From Alphaproteobacteria bacterium UBA685 (GTDB lineage: Bacteria; Pseudomonadota; Alphaproteobacteria; Puniceispirillales; Puniceispirillaceae): 6,027 nt of DNA. The notes beneath the pieces were generated by a model, which was not told the DNA's origin, ran no database searches, and saw only the letters and a program-made list of their open reading frames with translations. Each line of letters opens with the position of its first letter. Position 1 is the stretch's first letter. The translations under genes and the position numbers were made by a program. Below are positions 5,285-6,027 of the stretch, one piece after another. The DNA lies in assembly GCA_002299005.1 (NCBI GenBank), contig DBMZ01000100.1, forward strand, positions 1-6,027, given 5' to 3'.

Positions 5285-6027
5285 ATGCCCCCGATTACCT
5301 CGCATCAAATCAGCGCACATGGCCTGTCTGTTAGCGTCACCAACTATGGCGCGTCTTTGCATGATCTGCGTCTGACAGACCATAACCAGCCGCTTATTTT
5401 AGGTTTTAGCGATCCAAGTGATTATGCCCATCATCACAGTCATATGGGCGCAACGGCTGGTCGCTATGCTAATCGTATTTCCCCAGCTGAAATCACAATT
5501 GACGGCAAACACCACCTGCTTGATGCGAATGAGAATGGCACGACCATCTTGCATGGCGGCGCACAAGGGTGCGGCACGCGCCTCTGGCAATTGGTCCATC
5601 ATGATAAGACAAGCATCACTTTTCGCCTGATAGAGGAAGATGGCCATATGGGCTTTCCTGGCAAGGTTGAGATTGAGGCGCGTTATGAGGTCACCGCGCA
5701 CCAGACATTGACCATCAGCTATCATGCCACTAGCACCGCGCCGACCTTTATGAGCCTCGCGCATCATAGCTATTTCCGCCTTGATAATGAGGCTGATATT
5801 AGCGCGCATGAATTACAAATAATGGCCGAGCAATATTTACCAGTGGATGACGCAAATCTGCCGACAGGCGAGATTGCGGCGGTTGCCAATACCGCGTTTG
5901 ATTTCCGCCAGCAAACCGCGATTGGCCCGCGTGCTTTTGACCATAATTTCTGTCTTTCATCCACCACCCCCTCAGCGATAAGACCTGTGGCGCGTCTCTT
6001 TAGCCCGCATTCTGGCATTGAGATGAG
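5285..6027 (+). CDS. galM: Aldose 1-epimerase (galactose mutarotase), 3' end outside window
   Basis: The first 247 codons of a galactose mutarotase-like enzyme are present; full members are about 340 residues, so roughly a quarter is missing. These enzymes interconvert the alpha and beta anomers of hexoses in the cytoplasm. Family landmarks in order: NYGA (20-23), GATAGRYANRI (55-65), LHGG with catalytic-type His90 (89-92), GFPG (123-126), HHSYF with the second active-site His161 (160-164), LPTG (192-195), FDF (205-207), and FDHNF with Asp219 (218-222). The catalytic base glutamate normally lies in the missing C-terminal part, so activity cannot be confirmed. The usual TNHSYFNL segment reads LAHHSYFRL here, and residues 49-53 are His-rich (HHHSH). 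ATG 5285 starts 2 nt after the hydrolase stop. No other galactose-pathway gene is visible, so the sugar served is unknown. Family assignment is firm. Confidence 0.93.
   Translation, partial: MPPITSHQISAHGLSVSVTNYGASLHDLRLTDHNQPLILGFSDPSDYAHHHSHMGATAGRYANRISPAEITIDGKHHLLDANENGTTILHGGAQGCGTRLWQLVHHDKTSITFRLIEEDGHMGFPGKVEIEARYEVTAHQTLTISYHATSTAPTFMSLAHHSYFRLDNEADISAHELQIMAEQYLPVDDANLPTGEIAAVANTAFDFRQQTAIGPRAFDHNFCLSSTTPSAIRPVARLFSPHSGIEM

Noticed and set aside
5399..5809. Minus-strand open frame of 136 codons opposite galM
   Set aside because: The plus strand encodes a continuous aldose 1-epimerase with all expected motifs; the opposite frame shows no family features.
1..6027. CRISPR array, insertion sequence, prophage, tRNA or rRNA
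   Set aside because: No regularly spaced repeats, transposase or phage motifs, paired terminal repeats, or cloverleaf-like sequence were seen on either strand.

Overview
The window looks like ordinary chromosome from a mid-GC alphaproteobacterium. The best lineage marker is the complete DUF1489 protein (2102-2521, minus strand), a family I know almost only from Alphaproteobacteria. Roughly balanced base composition, short gaps between genes and the gene types would fit a marine SAR116-like or Rhodospirillales-like genome, but this placement is inference and no rRNA or other phylogenetic marker is present. There is no sign of phage, transposase, CRISPR, integrase, rRNA or tRNA.

Layout, left to right: (1) 82-1401 plus, a 12-helix MFS transporter of the YcaD-like type; (2) a 177-nt gap with a strong hairpin, an AT-rich dyad and a likely promoter; (3) 1579-2079 plus, an exported SNase-fold (thermonuclease-like) nuclease with all catalytic residues; (4) a tight convergent junction (22 nt); (5) a minus-strand pair, mgtE (2528-3937) followed after 6 nt by the DUF1489 gene, with the mgtE stop codon inside the ribosome binding site of DUF1489; (6) a 340-nt divergent intergenic region, 3938-4277, with an extended -10 promoter candidate, short repeats, a perfect 12-bp palindrome, a longer inverted repeat and a possible 45-codon ORF; (7) a plus-strand pair, a YheT-family alpha/beta hydrolase starting at TTG (4278-5282), then after 2 nt a galM-type aldose 1-epimerase that runs off the window end (5285 onward).

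How the genes relate: the mgtE-DUF1489 and hydrolase-galM pairs look translationally coupled, so each is probably one transcription unit. The MFS transporter and the nuclease are on the same strand but are separated by a hairpin and a promoter-like region, so they are probably independent. The two operons diverge from 3938-4277, which is the most information-rich noncoding part of the window. I found no convincing undescribed system. The best leads are the structured divergent region with its small ORFs, and the tight link between MgtE and the uncharacterised DUF1489 protein.
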